Assembly (NCBI RefSeq): GCF_016632365.1 | Contig: NZ_JAEPBH010000037.1 | Coordinates: forward strand, 1 to 40,119 | Direction: 5' to 3' | Source of the DNA: Tenebrionibacter intestinalis | GTDB lineage: Bacteria > Pseudomonadota > Gammaproteobacteria > Enterobacterales > Enterobacteriaceae | Length of the DNA stretch: 40,119 bases | Shown here: piece by piece, positions 10,790-18,336 of the stretch | Position numbering within the stretch: the first letter of the stretch is position 1 | Layout: every line of letters begins with the position of its first letter | Program-made: the position numbers and the translations under genes | Notes under the pieces: model-generated | What the model saw: the letters and a program-made list of their open reading frames with translations, nothing else | What the model was told of the DNA's origin: nothing | The model's database searches: none

Positions 10790-11017
10790 GTGAAAATGAT
10801 ATTTATCGCCATGTTAGCTGTGTTGCTTAGCGGCTGTGGCAGCATTATCAGCCGTACTGTTCCAGGGCAGGGACACGGTAACCAGTACTACCCTGGCGTA
10901 CAGTGGGATTTGAGAGACTCCCCGTGGCGCTACGTTACCGTGCTTGACCTGCCGCTGTCGCTGGTGTTCGACACGCTACTATTGCCGATTGACGCCCACC
11001 ACGGGCCTTATGAATAG
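10790..11017 (+). CDS. yceK: YceK family lipoprotein
   Basis: Small predicted lipoprotein of 75 residues, function unknown. The lipobox LSGC puts the lipidated cysteine at residue 16, exactly as in E. coli YceK when GTG 10790 is the start. The mature part GSIISRTVPGQGHGNQYYPGVQWD and the end LLPIDAHHGPYE are nearly unchanged. Met at 10796 would shorten the signal sequence too much. The frame stays open further upstream to 10631 but without conserved residues. It is convergent with msyB, with 8 bases between the stop codons. Confidence 0.9.
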   Translation: MKMIFIAMLAVLLSGCGSIISRTVPGQGHGNQYYPGVQWDLRDSPWRYVTVLDLPLSLVFDTLLLPIDAHHGPYE

Positions 11018-11025
11018 CTCAGCTC

Positions 11026-11388
11026 TCAGATTTCATCCCATTCATCGGCAGCGGTTCGCCCCTCTTCGGTATCCAGCGGCGGCTCAAGCTGAAATTCACC
11101 TTCATCCCATTCGTGCAGCGTATTCTCCTCCTGCCACTCCTGGATAAGTACGATATCGTCGAAATCTCCGTCGAACACGCTTTGCGCGGCTTCGCCGGTT
11201 AGCATGGGCAGACATTCTCCTCCTTCACTGTCGCTGGTCAGAAACTCAGCCTGCCACATTATATCGCCGTCCTGCAGGATATATTTTTGCAGGCCGAGTT
11301 GCTCAACGATAGCATCATCGCCGTTGTCGACGATAAACGCTTCACGTGCGGCATCGACCGCTTCTTCAAGCGTAGTAAACATAGACAT
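11026..11388 (-). CDS. msyB: acidic protein MsyB
   Basis: Very acidic cytoplasmic protein of 120 residues, 124 in E. coli. Overproduction in E. coli suppresses secY and secA temperature-sensitive defects; its true role is unknown. The C-terminal part QEWQEENTLHEWDEGEFQLEPP is almost identical to E. coli. The middle after the start (residues 20-33) is divergent and slightly shorter. The start ATG 11388 follows GGGAGAA. The frame is open further upstream but not conserved. In E. coli the drug transporter mdtG lies between msyB and lpxL; here only 125 bases separate them. Confidence 0.92.
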   Translation of the reverse strand: MSMFTTLEEAVDAAREAFIVDNGDDAIVEQLGLQKYILQDGDIMWQAEFLTSDSEGGECLPMLTGEAAQSVFDGDFDDIVLIQEWQEENTLHEWDEGEFQLEPPLDTEEGRTAADEWDEI

Positions 11389-11482
11389 AGCATTCTCCCT
11401 GAGCGGAACCACAAATGGATATTCCAGGAAAGAATAGACGAATATTTCGGGAATCAATGCGCATAAAGGGAATTTTTTGGTG

Positions 11483-11507
11483 AAAAAAGGGCGCCCCTGG
11501 GGGCGCC
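11483..11507 (-). terminator. terminator of lpxL
   Basis: On the minus strand GGCGCCCC (from 11507-11500) pairs with GGGGCGCC (11497-11490) across two bases, followed by C and a run of six T. It is a classic factor-independent terminator just after the lpxL stop, and separates lpxL from msyB. Confidence 0.88.
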
Positions 11508-11513
11508 GGGGGG

Positions 11514-12434
11514 TTAATAACGTGATGGAACGCCTGGCGGGCGCGTTTTGAAACGGCGGTGAAGCCACATGTACTGTTCTGGCGCCATCATAATGCAACG
11601 CTCAACTACCTGATTCATCCACCCGGCGGTGGCCTCTGCGCTTTCCAGCGGCGGCTGGCATTCAGGTTCCAGTATTATCAGTTCATAGCCCGTACCGTCG
11701 GTTTTACGGCGTGGAACAAACGGCACAATACAGGCTCCGGATAACTTTGCCAGCGTCCAGGTACCGGAGGTGGTGGCTGCCTGGTCAACTGCAAAGAAGG
11801 GGACGAAGACGCTGGTGCGCGGGCCGTAATCGTGATCCGGCGCGTACCAGATTATCTCGCCGTTTTTTAAGGCCCGGATCATGCTTTTGACATCTTTACG
11901 GTCAATCATATCCTTATTGGAACGCAGGCGCCCCCAGGTTTGTAGCCAGTCAATCACCGGGTTATCGTTGGGGCGGTAGACGCCCACGCCTGGCGTATGC
12001 AGGCCCCATATACGCGCGCCCAGCTCCAGCGTAAGAAAATGAATGCCGACTAATAAAATACCCTGCTTGCGCGCGTGCAGCTCGGTTACAGGTTCAAGCC
12101 CGGAAATAGCGCTCCAGCGGCGGATACGCGCATCCGACCAGAACCAGGCCATGCCGGTCTCCAGTACGCCCATCCCCACGGATTCAAAGTTTTGTTTTAC
12201 CATACGCTGGCGTTCTGCTTCGCTCATTTGTGGAAAACAGAGCGCAAGGTTGCGCCGGGCGATGTGAACGCGGCGTTTCATAAACAGCATAGCGAGATGC
12301 CCGGCCGCGCGCCCGATGTAGCGTATAACAGGATAGGGTAAAAGTACGGCCAGATAGAGCAGACCGATGCCCAGCCATAGCGGCCAGTAGCGTGGGTGCA
12401 GCAGGGCACGGGAAAATTGGGGTAAATGCGTCAT
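11514..12434 (-). CDS. lpxL: Kdo2-lipid IVA lauroyltransferase
   Basis: Inner-membrane acyltransferase of lipid A synthesis that moves laurate from acyl carrier protein to Kdo2-lipid IVA. It has 306 residues, the E. coli length. One N-terminal membrane anchor is seen at about 17-35. The catalytic HX4E motif is IHFLTLE (His132, Glu137). Conserved [26 protein letters not shown] and [11 protein letters not shown] follow. trhO (yceA), normally divergent next to it, is absent. Confidence 0.95.
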   Translation of the reverse strand: MTHLPQFSRALLHPRYWPLWLGIGLLYLAVLLPYPVIRYIGRAAGHLAMLFMKRRVHIARRNLALCFPQMSEAERQRMVKQNFESVGMGVLETGMAWFWSDARIRRWSAISGLEPVTELHARKQGILLVGIHFLTLELGARIWGLHTPGVGVYRPNDNPVIDWLQTWGRLRSNKDMIDRKDVKSMIRALKNGEIIWYAPDHDYGPRTSVFVPFFAVDQAATTSGTWTLAKLSGACIVPFVPRRKTDGTGYELIILEPECQPPLESAEATAGWMNQVVERCIMMAPEQYMWLHRRFKTRPPGVPSRY

Positions 12435-12690
12435 GAAAATCCTGTCTTCAGAGCGAACGCGGAAAACGGGTATTGTGACATTTTTTGTCGCTTAGCCAAA
12501 ATCTCAGTGTGTCTGTGATGAAAAGGTAGCGTGAATAGAAAGGGAGAATTTAAGTTGCTGCGCCAGGTTAATGCTCGCCCAAAGCAGGAACTAAGCGCTT
12601 GCCAGGCTGTATATCCGCGTTTTGAACGAAGAAATAAAGGCGCCAGGACGACGCATGAAGGCCGGATATCCGGCCCTCTGCAAGCGTAGA

Positions 12691-12713
12691 TGGCCCGCTT
12701 GTAGAGCGGGGCC
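12691..12713 (-). terminator. hairpin after yceI
   Basis: TGGCCCGCT (12691-12699) pairs with AGCGGGGCCA (12704-12713) with one extra G. A separate perfect 16-base palindrome GGCCGGATATCCGGCC lies at 12660-12675. Both are just downstream of the yceI stop on its strand. Neither is followed by a T run, so termination would be weak or need Rho. Confidence 0.4.
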
Positions 12714-12720
12714 ACTCACG

Positions 12721-13293
12721 TTACTGGCGGATGCCTTCGACCGAAATAATCAGTTCGGCGTCCTGTGAAGCGGGTCCTAAATCCTTACTGATGTTGAAGT
12801 CCTTGAGATGAATTTTGCCCTGGGCTTCAAAACCGGCGCGTTCATTGCCCCACGGATCTTTCCCTTCCCCGATGAGTTTTGCGTTCAGCTTCACAGGCTT
12901 AGTGACCCCGTTGAGCGTCAGATTACCGGTGATGTTCAACCCGTCGGCGTTCTTTTCCACCTCTGTTGAGGTGAAGGTGGCCTGCGGATATTTGGCGCTG
13001 TTCAGGAAGTCTTTACTACGCAGGTGCTTGTCGCGCTCCGCGTGATTCGTGTCCACGCTGGCGGTATTGATAGTGACGTTGACTTTATCGGCCGCAGGGT
13101 TATTTTCGTCAAAAGTAAAGGCGCCTTCAAAGTTCTTAAAGGTTCCGTATAGCCAGCTATAGCCGAGATGCTGAATACGAAAGTTAACAAAGGCATGCTG
13201 GCCTTCTGTGTCGATTTTATAATCTGCGGCAACGGCAGAGCCGCTCATAAGCATCAGTGCGCTCAGGGCGACTCCCGGCAGGCTTTTTTTCAT
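12721..13293 (-). CDS. yceI: periplasmic YceI family protein
   Basis: Secreted lipocalin-like beta-barrel protein of the YceI family, which binds polyisoprenoid-type lipids. It is induced at high pH and by osmotic stress in E. coli. It has 190 residues with a cleavable signal peptide ending SGSAVA before ADYKID. The family core [21 protein letters not shown] and [18 protein letters not shown] are intact. It forms an operon with yceJ: the yceJ stop and yceI start share one base (TAATG). Confidence 0.93.
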   Translation of the reverse strand: MKKSLPGVALSALMLMSGSAVAADYKIDTEGQHAFVNFRIQHLGYSWLYGTFKNFEGAFTFDENNPAADKVNVTINTASVDTNHAERDKHLRSKDFLNSAKYPQATFTSTEVEKNADGLNITGNLTLNGVTKPVKLNAKLIGEGKDPWGNERAGFEAQGKIHLKDFNISKDLGPASQDAELIISVEGIRQ

Positions 13294-13871
13294 TATTTTA
13301 CTCCATGATCAGGTGACGGTTTTCCCATCATTCTTCTGAGGGTGCCGTCTTTATTAATAAAGTGATGTTTCAGTGCGGCCAGCGCATGCGCGACTGACAG
13401 CAGTACAATGCTCCAGGCGAGCCAGAGGTGGATTTCACCAGCCAGATCCGCCTGTGCTCCGGCATCACTGAAAGTGGCAGGAACCTCGAACCAGCCAAAA
13501 ACGCTAACGGGTTTCCCGTCGGCAGTGGAAATCAAATAGCCGGTAAAGATAATGGCGAAAATAAGCAGGTAAAGCAGTATATGGGCGACAGCGGCGCTGA
13601 TGCGGGTAAAATGCGACCAACTGCTTAACGCCGGCGGCGGCGGCGATATCCAGCGCCAGACAACCCGGATAATCATCGCGAGCAGAAGCAGAATGCCAAT
13701 GCTTTTATGCAGTTCCGGCGCCTTGTGATACCAACTGTCGTAATATCCAAGCGTCACCATCCACAGCCCAAGCCCAAACATGCCGTAAAGCGTTATTGCG
13801 ATTATCCAGTGTAAAAGGATAGCAAGATGTCCATATCTGTCTTTTGAATTACGCCATTGCATTATTTTCAT
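13293..13871 (-). CDS. yceJ: cytochrome b561 family protein YceJ
   Basis: Inner-membrane di-heme cytochrome b561 homologue with four hydrophobic segments. Likely heme-ligand histidines are seen in [16 protein letters not shown] and [14 protein letters not shown]. In many bacteria such proteins are paired with YceI proteins, as here, perhaps moving electrons to or from a lipid quinone. The start is uncertain: ATG 13871 (192 residues, chosen) and ATG 13862 are both near the conserved NSKDRYGH. A further 25 codons upstream to 13946 look non-native. Confidence 0.85.
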   Translation of the reverse strand: MKIMQWRNSKDRYGHLAILLHWIIAITLYGMFGLGLWMVTLGYYDSWYHKAPELHKSIGILLLLAMIIRVVWRWISPPPPALSSWSHFTRISAAVAHILLYLLIFAIIFTGYLISTADGKPVSVFGWFEVPATFSDAGAQADLAGEIHLWLAWSIVLLSVAHALAALKHHFINKDGTLRRMMGKPSPDHGVK

Positions 13872-14289
13872 ACCTGAATAAAGCACATGCGGCTTAATCT
13901 GGCGCGAGACTAAAATAATTGCAACAAAAAAATAACGCTTGCCCAAAGTTAGGTTTTTTCTTCATAAAATTTGATTAAAACTGACGATTTATTTCAGTCT
14001 TACCGTATGAATTATATGTGCAGGCCGCAGCGCAGCTTTCTGAAGGCAATTTGGTTGTTGCAAAAGCATCGAATAATTTGCTGTAAAATATACGTATAAG
14101 CAGAAGCCGAACGTTAACCTGCACAGGCGCCGCCTGTTTTTGATACTTTTGTTAATTCAATGGGGGAAAGCAAACGGACAAAAGGAGGCGCTTACAGGGG
14201 GAAAGCCGCTATTTTTTCGGAAAGTGTGGGTGATTTCGGTTTGATAAACAGGCGAGAAAAACGGTTGTTTATCCGCCTGATTTCACTTT
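13872..14289. other. gene-free stretch between yceJ and solA remnant
   Basis: No convincing gene. It contains AT-rich sequence upstream of yceJ (probable yceJI promoter), a short CAGGC/GCCTG hairpin with a T run on the + strand (14124-14141), and an inverted repeat GATAAACA/TGTTTATC around 14242-14272. This is probably the leftover of yceO and the 3' part of solA. Confidence 0.4.
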
Positions 14290-14536
14290 TGGTTATGTCG
14301 CCGCCACCATTCGGCCCGGCGGTTTGTTGACAGCCTCATCTGGCGCATGGCATGAGCGAGCCTTTTACATTACTGCGCGCAGTCAGCTTCATACGCAGGC
14401 GCAGCAGCGCTTCGAACGCGTGCTTGCTGCGCGGTACGCTGGCGTCTGCGCAATAGCGAAAACATAGCCGGCGCCTTTACCGTAAGCATGGCGCGCCATT
14501 CGGGCCGCTTCCTGCAATAAATAAACCGTAACGCAT
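14290..14536 (-). pseudogene. solA: decayed solA (N-methyl-L-tryptophan oxidase) remnant
   Basis: The minus strand at 14536 starts MRYGLFIAGSGPNGAP, matching the flavoprotein start MKYDLIIIGSGSVGAA of E. coli SolA as I recall it. Only a few codons later, in another frame, RHAYGKGAGYV (about 14491-14459) matches SolA RHAYGEGEKYV, which in the intact enzyme lies about 35 residues further on. So there is an internal deletion plus a frame change, and stop codons follow soon in all frames. Strand and place (between yceJ and bssS) are those of E. coli solA. The lower boundary is arbitrary; I could not recognise the C-terminal half. yceO is also absent. Confidence 0.65.
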
Positions 14537-14603
14537 AAGTCCGGTTGGCGCGGGCGATTTCATCAGCTCCGTTAAGCCGGATATGTCAAACAGCCTGATA
14601 ATT

Positions 14604-14625
14604 AAAAAGGCGCCTCGATGGCGCC
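14604..14625 (-). terminator. terminator of bssS
   Basis: On the minus strand GGCGCC, loop ATCGA, GGCGCC, then a run of five T. It lies 30 bases below the bssS stop. Strong factor-independent form. Confidence 0.85.
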
Positions 14626-14655
14626 CTGTTTTCAGGTATTGAAGGAAAAACGGCG

Positions 14656-14910
14656 TTAATGTTTTCGCAAATCGTTATCCGGGAATTCGCAAGCTTCAAT
14701 TTTAGCGATACCCGCTTCCAGAATCGAAATAAACTGCCTGGCGACATCGGTGGTTAACCATAGCGTCTGGCCGATTTCTGTTTCTTCCGGTTGTGCCTGA
14801 TTGGCGGTCAGATAGTGGAGGCGCAGCATTAGCGCATCGTAGCTGTCTACGGTGCTGATGTCCCAACCCACAAGAGGGTGCGTTTGGATTACTTCGTTGT
14901 TCTTTTCCAT
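14656..14910 (-). CDS. bssS: biofilm regulator BssS
   Basis: Small cytoplasmic protein of 84 residues, the same length as E. coli BssS, reported there to affect biofilm formation through indole and AI-2 signalling. MEKNNEVIQTHPLVGWDISTVDSYDALMLRLHY and GQTLWLTTDVARQFISILEAGIAKIE are conserved; only the tail varies. AGGAGG is placed a few bases before the ATG. It is a monocistronic unit with its own terminator. No remarkable feature between it and dinI apart from the weak dinI hairpin. Confidence 0.92.
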   Translation of the reverse strand: MEKNNEVIQTHPLVGWDISTVDSYDALMLRLHYLTANQAQPEETEIGQTLWLTTDVARQFISILEAGIAKIEACEFPDNDLRKH

Positions 14911-15129
14911 CCTAACCTCCTTAATACGTGCTTACGACAACGGACAATGAGGTCAATGCATTTTATTGTAAAGCAGAATAATTATATCAAAGAAAAGTCA
15001 GCCACGTCGCCTGGAAAATATTCAGTCTCCGGCGTTGCGCTTTTTTTGATTAAAATGGATAAAAAAAACGCATCAACTGAAAAGAAACTAAAAATAACAA
15101 AGAATAAACGGTACGGGTTATAAATATAA

Positions 15130-15151
15130 CGCCGAGCGGTAAAACCCGGCG
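15130..15151 (-). terminator. weak hairpin after dinI
   Basis: CGCCG (15130-15134) pairs with CGGCG (15147-15151), with GGT/ACC inside, just below the dinI stop. The following minus-strand bases are T/A-rich (TTATATTTATAA) rather than a pure T run. Confidence 0.4.
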
Positions 15152-15168
15152 GATAAAAAACGGCTTGC

Positions 15169-15411
15169 TCAATGGTAGAACCAGTCATCAGCGCTTTCCC
15201 AGGTCTCCTGCAAAATTTCGCTGATGCGCGCTTTATCTTCTTTGCTGGCGCCCATAACCGAAAGATTATTACCGGTGGCATAACGCACCTGCACCTCACC
15301 CGGGATATCCGGAAAAGCGCTTTCAATGCGGCGTAGCAATTCCTCGCGCAGCGCATCAATGGCGCCGTTGGGTAGCTGAGTGGTTTTGGCAATAGTGACT
15401 TCAATACGCAT
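15169..15411 (-). CDS. dinI: DNA damage-inducible protein I
   Basis: Small SOS protein that binds the RecA filament and modulates LexA and UmuD cleavage. It has 80 residues, against 81 in E. coli. MRIEVTIAKT, NNLSVMGASKEDK and the acidic C-terminal helix SEILQETWESADDWF, which contacts RecA, are conserved. The ATG at 15411 follows GGGGGGAGT. A canonical LexA box lies 26 bases upstream of the start codon. Confidence 0.95.
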   Translation of the reverse strand: MRIEVTIAKTTQLPNGAIDALREELLRRIESAFPDIPGEVQVRYATGNNLSVMGASKEDKARISEILQETWESADDWFYH

Positions 15412-15434
15412 AATGACTCCCCCCCTGTCCTTGA

Positions 15435-15454
15435 TGCTGTATATATATACAGTT
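15435..15454 (-). promoter_or_regulatory. LexA operator (SOS box) of dinI
   Basis: CTGT-ATATATAT-ACAG at 15437-15452 is a perfect CTGT-N8-ACAG SOS box with the preferred alternating AT spacer. It stands directly before dinI and just after the pyrC stop, so it should control dinI by LexA repression. The near-ideal form predicts tight repression. Confidence 0.93.
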
Positions 15455-15494
15455 AATGGCGGCGCCTTGCAACAGGAGGAAAGAAAAAACGGCC

Positions 15495-16541
15495 TCAAAC
15501 TTTTACAGACCAGGGAAGCGTTTCACCGGCGAGGAAAGGAATGAGCGCGCCATCGCTTAGCGCAAGGCTTTCTGCAATGATTTGCGGTTGGCGTATTAGC
15601 TCCACGGTATCTTTATTTGCCTCCAGTCCGTAAAAGCGCGGGCCGTTCAGCGAGCAGAAAGCTTCCAGCAGCGTCAGGGCGTCAAGTTCTTCAAAGACGG
15701 TGGCATAAGCGGCCAGCGCGGACGGCGCATTAAAGCAGCCTGCGCAACCACAGCTTGCCTCTTTGCGATGGCGAGCGTGGGGCGCGGAATCGGTGCCGAG
15801 AAAAACGCGCTCGCAGCCGCTGGCGACCAGCTCGCGTAGCGCCTGTTGATGAACGTTGCGCTTGAGGATGGGCAGGCAGTAGAGATGGGGACGAATACCC
15901 CCCGCCAGCATATGGTTGCGGTTAAACATCAGGTGCTGCGGCGTAATAGTAGCGGCGATGCGCTCGTCGCCGTCGCGCACATACCAGGCCGCTTCGCGCG
16001 TAGTGATATGCTCAAATACCACTTTAAGCCCCGGCAGACGCAGGCGTAGCGGCTCCATTACTGTCTCAATGAAGCGTGCCTCGCGGTCAAAAATATCAAC
16101 ATCGGCGTGCGTGACTTCGCCGTGCACCAGCAGCGGCATACCGATTTTTTCCATACGCTCCAGTACTGGCATAATCGCTTCCACGCAGGTTACGCCGTGG
16201 CTGGAGTTGGTGGTGGCGTGGGCCGGGTACATTTTGGCGGCGGTGAAGACGCCTTCGTTAAAACCGCGCTCCAGCTCTGCCGGATCAAGGGTGTCGGTGA
16301 GATAGCAGGTCATCAGCGGCGTAAAACGGTGACCTTCGGGCACGGCATTGAGGATTCGCTGTCGGTAGGCGATAGCGTCATCAACGCAGACGACAGGCGG
16401 AACCAGATTCGGCATCACAATCGCGCGGCCAAACGTTGAACTGGTGTAAGGCACAACGGCGTGCAGCATTTCATCATCGCGCAGATGGAGATGCCAGTCG
16501 TCAGGGCGGCGGATTTTTAATACCTGGATCTGATGGGTCAT
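15495..16541 (-). CDS. pyrC: dihydroorotase
   Basis: Zinc amidohydrolase of pyrimidine synthesis that closes carbamoyl aspartate to dihydroorotate. It has 348 residues, the E. coli length. All metal and catalytic residues are in place: His17 and His19 in DWHLHL, the lysine to be carboxylated Lys103 in AAKMYPA, His140, His178 and Asp251 in LGTDSAPH. The flexible loop and the Cys-rich [12 protein letters not shown]-like segment are conserved. The leader shows the CCGG/GCCGG hairpin that makes pyrC sensitive to the CTP level. Confidence 0.96.
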   Translation of the reverse strand: MTHQIQVLKIRRPDDWHLHLRDDEMLHAVVPYTSSTFGRAIVMPNLVPPVVCVDDAIAYRQRILNAVPEGHRFTPLMTCYLTDTLDPAELERGFNEGVFTAAKMYPAHATTNSSHGVTCVEAIMPVLERMEKIGMPLLVHGEVTHADVDIFDREARFIETVMEPLRLRLPGLKVVFEHITTREAAWYVRDGDERIAATITPQHLMFNRNHMLAGGIRPHLYCLPILKRNVHQQALRELVASGCERVFLGTDSAPHARHRKEASCGCAGCFNAPSALAAYATVFEELDALTLLEAFCSLNGPRFYGLEANKDTVELIRQPQIIAESLALSDGALIPFLAGETLPWSVKV

Positions 16542-16548
16542 AAATAGG

Positions 16549-16607
16549 CTCCGGCTTAGGGGAAATCAGTCTACGTTGGGCTGGTTCTGCGCCGGGCACT
16601 AAGGATA
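16549..16607 (-). promoter_or_regulatory. pyrC promoter and start-switching leader
   Basis: On the minus strand the -10 TATCCT (16607-16602) is followed by GTGCCCGGC. The later leader has GCCGGAG (16555-16549), which holds the ribosome site. CCGGC near the 5' end can pair with GCCGG and hide that site. In E. coli pyrC, high CTP makes transcripts start at an upstream C that complete this hairpin and block translation; low CTP shifts the start to a G. The elements fit that mechanism here. Confidence 0.6.
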
Positions 16608-16614
16608 AGCGCAA

Positions 16615-16630
16615 TTGTTTTCGTTTGCAC
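16615..16630 (-). promoter_or_regulatory. candidate PurR half-operator upstream of pyrC
   Basis: The minus strand reads GTGCAAACGAAAACAA. Its left half GCAAACG matches half of the PurR consensus; the right half is degenerate. E. coli pyrC is a known PurR target, so this may be a weak operator. Confidence 0.35.
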
Positions 16631-16657
16631 CCCCCGGCGTGAATTTTTGCCGGGAGG
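16630..16657 (-). terminator. hairpin between yceB and pyrC
   Basis: CCCCCCGGC (16630-16638) pairs with GCCGGGAGG (16649-16657), 9 bp with one wobble, directly after the yceB stop. No T run follows, so read-through toward pyrC is possible. Confidence 0.45.
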
Positions 16658-16663
16658 CTGGCG

Positions 16664-17224
16664 TTATTGTGTGAAAGGAATAACGATTTTGCCTGGTTTT
16701 ACTTCAATGCCTTTGGCGAGTCTTTTGGCAATGGCTTCGCCTTTGCTGCGATCTTCACTCAGTACGTAAGCCGGCTTCTGGTTAAAGTAGCTGCGTAACG
16801 CCTGGTTAAGATAGGGTACAATAGTTTGCAGCATCGACTGCATTTTCTGCGGCTCTACAGTTGCGTTGAGCACCTCCATTTCCTGAAGGTAAATTGCGCC
16901 CTGTTCGTGGTTGAAAGCGGGCAGGGCTTTAAGCGTAAGCTTCATGGTGGCTTTTTGATTGCCGAACAGAGAACTCATATCCAGTTGCGCATCACCGGTT
17001 AACGTCACTTTATTCGGCTCTTTGCGGCCAATCTGGCTGTTCAGATTGGTCAGCACAATGTGTACCTGCGCTACGCCCGGCAGGCCGATGTCTTTGGCGA
17101 AATGGTTGCGTTTGGCCAGCGCCTGGTTAATTTCCTGTTCATCTATCGTGTACGATGTGAGCTGATTGCACCCTGTCAGCAGGCTGCCGACGATCAGCGC
17201 TGCGGCTATTACCACCTTCTTCAT
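16664..17224 (-). CDS. yceB: YceB lipoprotein (DUF1439)
   Basis: Predicted outer-membrane or periplasmic lipoprotein of unknown role. It has 186 residues from ATG 17224 as in E. coli. The lipobox LLTGC puts the lipidated cysteine at residue 19. The family fold begins NQLTSYTIDEQEINQALAKRN; FGNQKATMKLTLKALPAFN and YLNQALRSYFNQKPAYVL are conserved. A GAGG site precedes the chosen ATG; 36 further open codons upstream are not conserved. In E. coli it directly follows grxB; here repeat copy A is inserted between them. Confidence 0.92.
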   Translation of the reverse strand: MKKVVIAAALIVGSLLTGCNQLTSYTIDEQEINQALAKRNHFAKDIGLPGVAQVHIVLTNLNSQIGRKEPNKVTLTGDAQLDMSSLFGNQKATMKLTLKALPAFNHEQGAIYLQEMEVLNATVEPQKMQSMLQTIVPYLNQALRSYFNQKPAYVLSEDRSKGEAIAKRLAKGIEVKPGKIVIPFTQ

Positions 17225-17309
17225 AGCAAGCCTCATTTGCATACCAAACCGCAGATCGTGACATAAAGCCGCAACCGACGCCAGTGCAGAATCGCCCGGC
17301 GTTAACTGA

Positions 17310-17484
17310 GCGAGGTCTGAGACTACTGACAAACCTCATCCTGAGGCAGACAGGATGGAGGAAATACAATAAAAAATAAGTAAAATCAATGCATTGGTTT
17401 TCGTCTGCTTACCACAAAGAAGGAAAAACCTCGTTTTTTCCTTCTTTGTCAACATTCTGTGACCTCGCCTGTGCGAGGTCTGAG
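17310..17484 (+). repeat. dispersed intergenic repeat, copy A
   Basis: The core (17328-17460) matches the reverse complement of 22471-22601 at roughly 85-90% by eye. Internal structure: CATCCTG/CAGGATG stem, an AT-rich spacer, then a perfect 15-bp stem with arms at 17415-17429 and about 17435-17449 (ACAAAGAAGGAAAAA and its complement). After the core comes GACCTCGC-CTGT-GCGAGGTC (17461-17480). GCGAGGTCTGAG is directly repeated at 17310-17321 and 17473-17484, framing the element. It lies between grxB and yceB, which are adjacent in E. coli. It is not ERIC or REP by sequence. Confidence 0.8.
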
Positions 17485-17485
17485 G

Positions 17486-18133
17486 TTACAGGGCTGATGA
17501 AGTCAGCAAATTCACCTGCGTTTGTTTTGCCATATTATCGCGATAGTCTGCAACGCGGCTGGGGTAGGCGACGCCGGCAACCAGCGTGAGGCTGCGCAGT
17601 AAAGGAAACAGATGGATGTCATCCTCGCTAAGGTCGCCATTGACGGCATTCGGCTGTTCGATAAGCTTATCCAGCGCGCGTAAATCGTCGCTAATGTTTT
17701 TAATCAACCCGGCAGAGTGCGCCAGGTTATCCGTGAAGCTGCCGATAGCGGCTTCTTTCTTACTGATGAAGTATTGCCGCGCCTGGGCGGTGGCAAACTC
17801 ATCGAACGGCGCCCGGGCGATGCGCGGTAGCAGCAGACGGTTAACATAACCATTGACTTTACGCAGCCACGCTTCCAGCGCAGAATTACGCGGCCCGGTC
17901 AGCAGCGGTTCGCCGTTGAGATTATCGACATAGCGTACAATATCCATGCTTTCTGACATGAAGCGGCTGTCGTCCTTTTGCAAAATCGGCACGATTTTTT
18001 CGCCAACCATGCTCACTGGCGTCTCTTCGTCGTTATTAAGCAACACATTGAGTTCTACGGGGATGTTTTTCAGGCCAAAGATCATACGGGCTTTTACACA
18101 AAACGGGCAATGTTCGTAAATATAAAGCTTCAT
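17486..18133 (-). CDS. grxB: glutaredoxin 2
   Basis: Glutathione-dependent disulfide oxidoreductase with an N-terminal thioredoxin fold and a C-terminal all-helical domain, like a glutathione S-transferase. It has 215 residues, the E. coli length. The active site at 9-12 is CPFC instead of the usual CPYC, a conservative Tyr to Phe change. VPILQKDDSRFMSESMDIVRYVD, with the cis-proline, and the end MAKQTQVNLL are conserved. ATG 18133 is chosen because MKLYIYEHC matches the E. coli start. mdtH, normally between grxB and rimJ, is missing. Confidence 0.94.
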   Translation of the reverse strand: MKLYIYEHCPFCVKARMIFGLKNIPVELNVLLNNDEETPVSMVGEKIVPILQKDDSRFMSESMDIVRYVDNLNGEPLLTGPRNSALEAWLRKVNGYVNRLLLPRIARAPFDEFATAQARQYFISKKEAAIGSFTDNLAHSAGLIKNISDDLRALDKLIEQPNAVNGDLSEDDIHLFPLLRSLTLVAGVAYPSRVADYRDNMAKQTQVNLLTSSAL

Positions 18134-18223
18134 GTTTCTCCTCCTCCCGGGCATGCGTAACACTTAGTATGGCTGAAAATGCGGCTACGGGGTTAAACCA
18201 GTGTGCCGTCATTGTGCCTTCGC

Positions 18224-18246
18224 TGCGGTTTTAAGAAAAAACCGCA
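18224..18246. other. hairpin in grxB-rimJ intergenic region
   Basis: TGCGGTTTT (18224-18232) pairs perfectly with AAAACCGCA (18238-18246) across a 5-base loop. It lies between two divergent genes, so it may be a relic of the missing mdtH terminator or a regulatory structure. On the minus strand the second arm carries a T run. Confidence 0.4.
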
Positions 18247-18264
18247 AAAACGCAGGTTACTGTT

Positions 18265-18293
18265 TTTACGCCGCTGTTCGCCGCGTTTATAGT
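18265..18293 (+). promoter_or_regulatory. predicted rimJ promoter
   Basis: TTTACG (18265-18270) and TATAGT (18288-18293) are separated by 17 bases. The predicted start near 18300 leaves a leader of about 37 bases with an AAGGAGA ribosome site before rimJ. Confidence 0.55.
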
Positions 18294-18336
18294 AATGCGA
18301 ACGCTTTTATAAACAGATGAAGGAGACGGGGGATTG

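Noticed and set aside
12560-12690. Possible remnant of the trhO C-terminus on the + strand (frame reading FERRNKGARTTHEG)
   Set aside because: Only a few scattered basic residues match; too weak to separate from chance.
12660-12713. Palindrome and hairpin after yceI resembling a REP element
   Set aside because: The sequence does not match the REP consensus and occurs once in the window; treated as a possible terminator only.
14160-14330. 56-codon open frame on the + strand with an ATG start, between yceJ and the solA remnant
   Set aside because: No ribosome site before the ATG, no resemblance to any protein I know, and it overlaps a hairpin region. Not reported as a gene.
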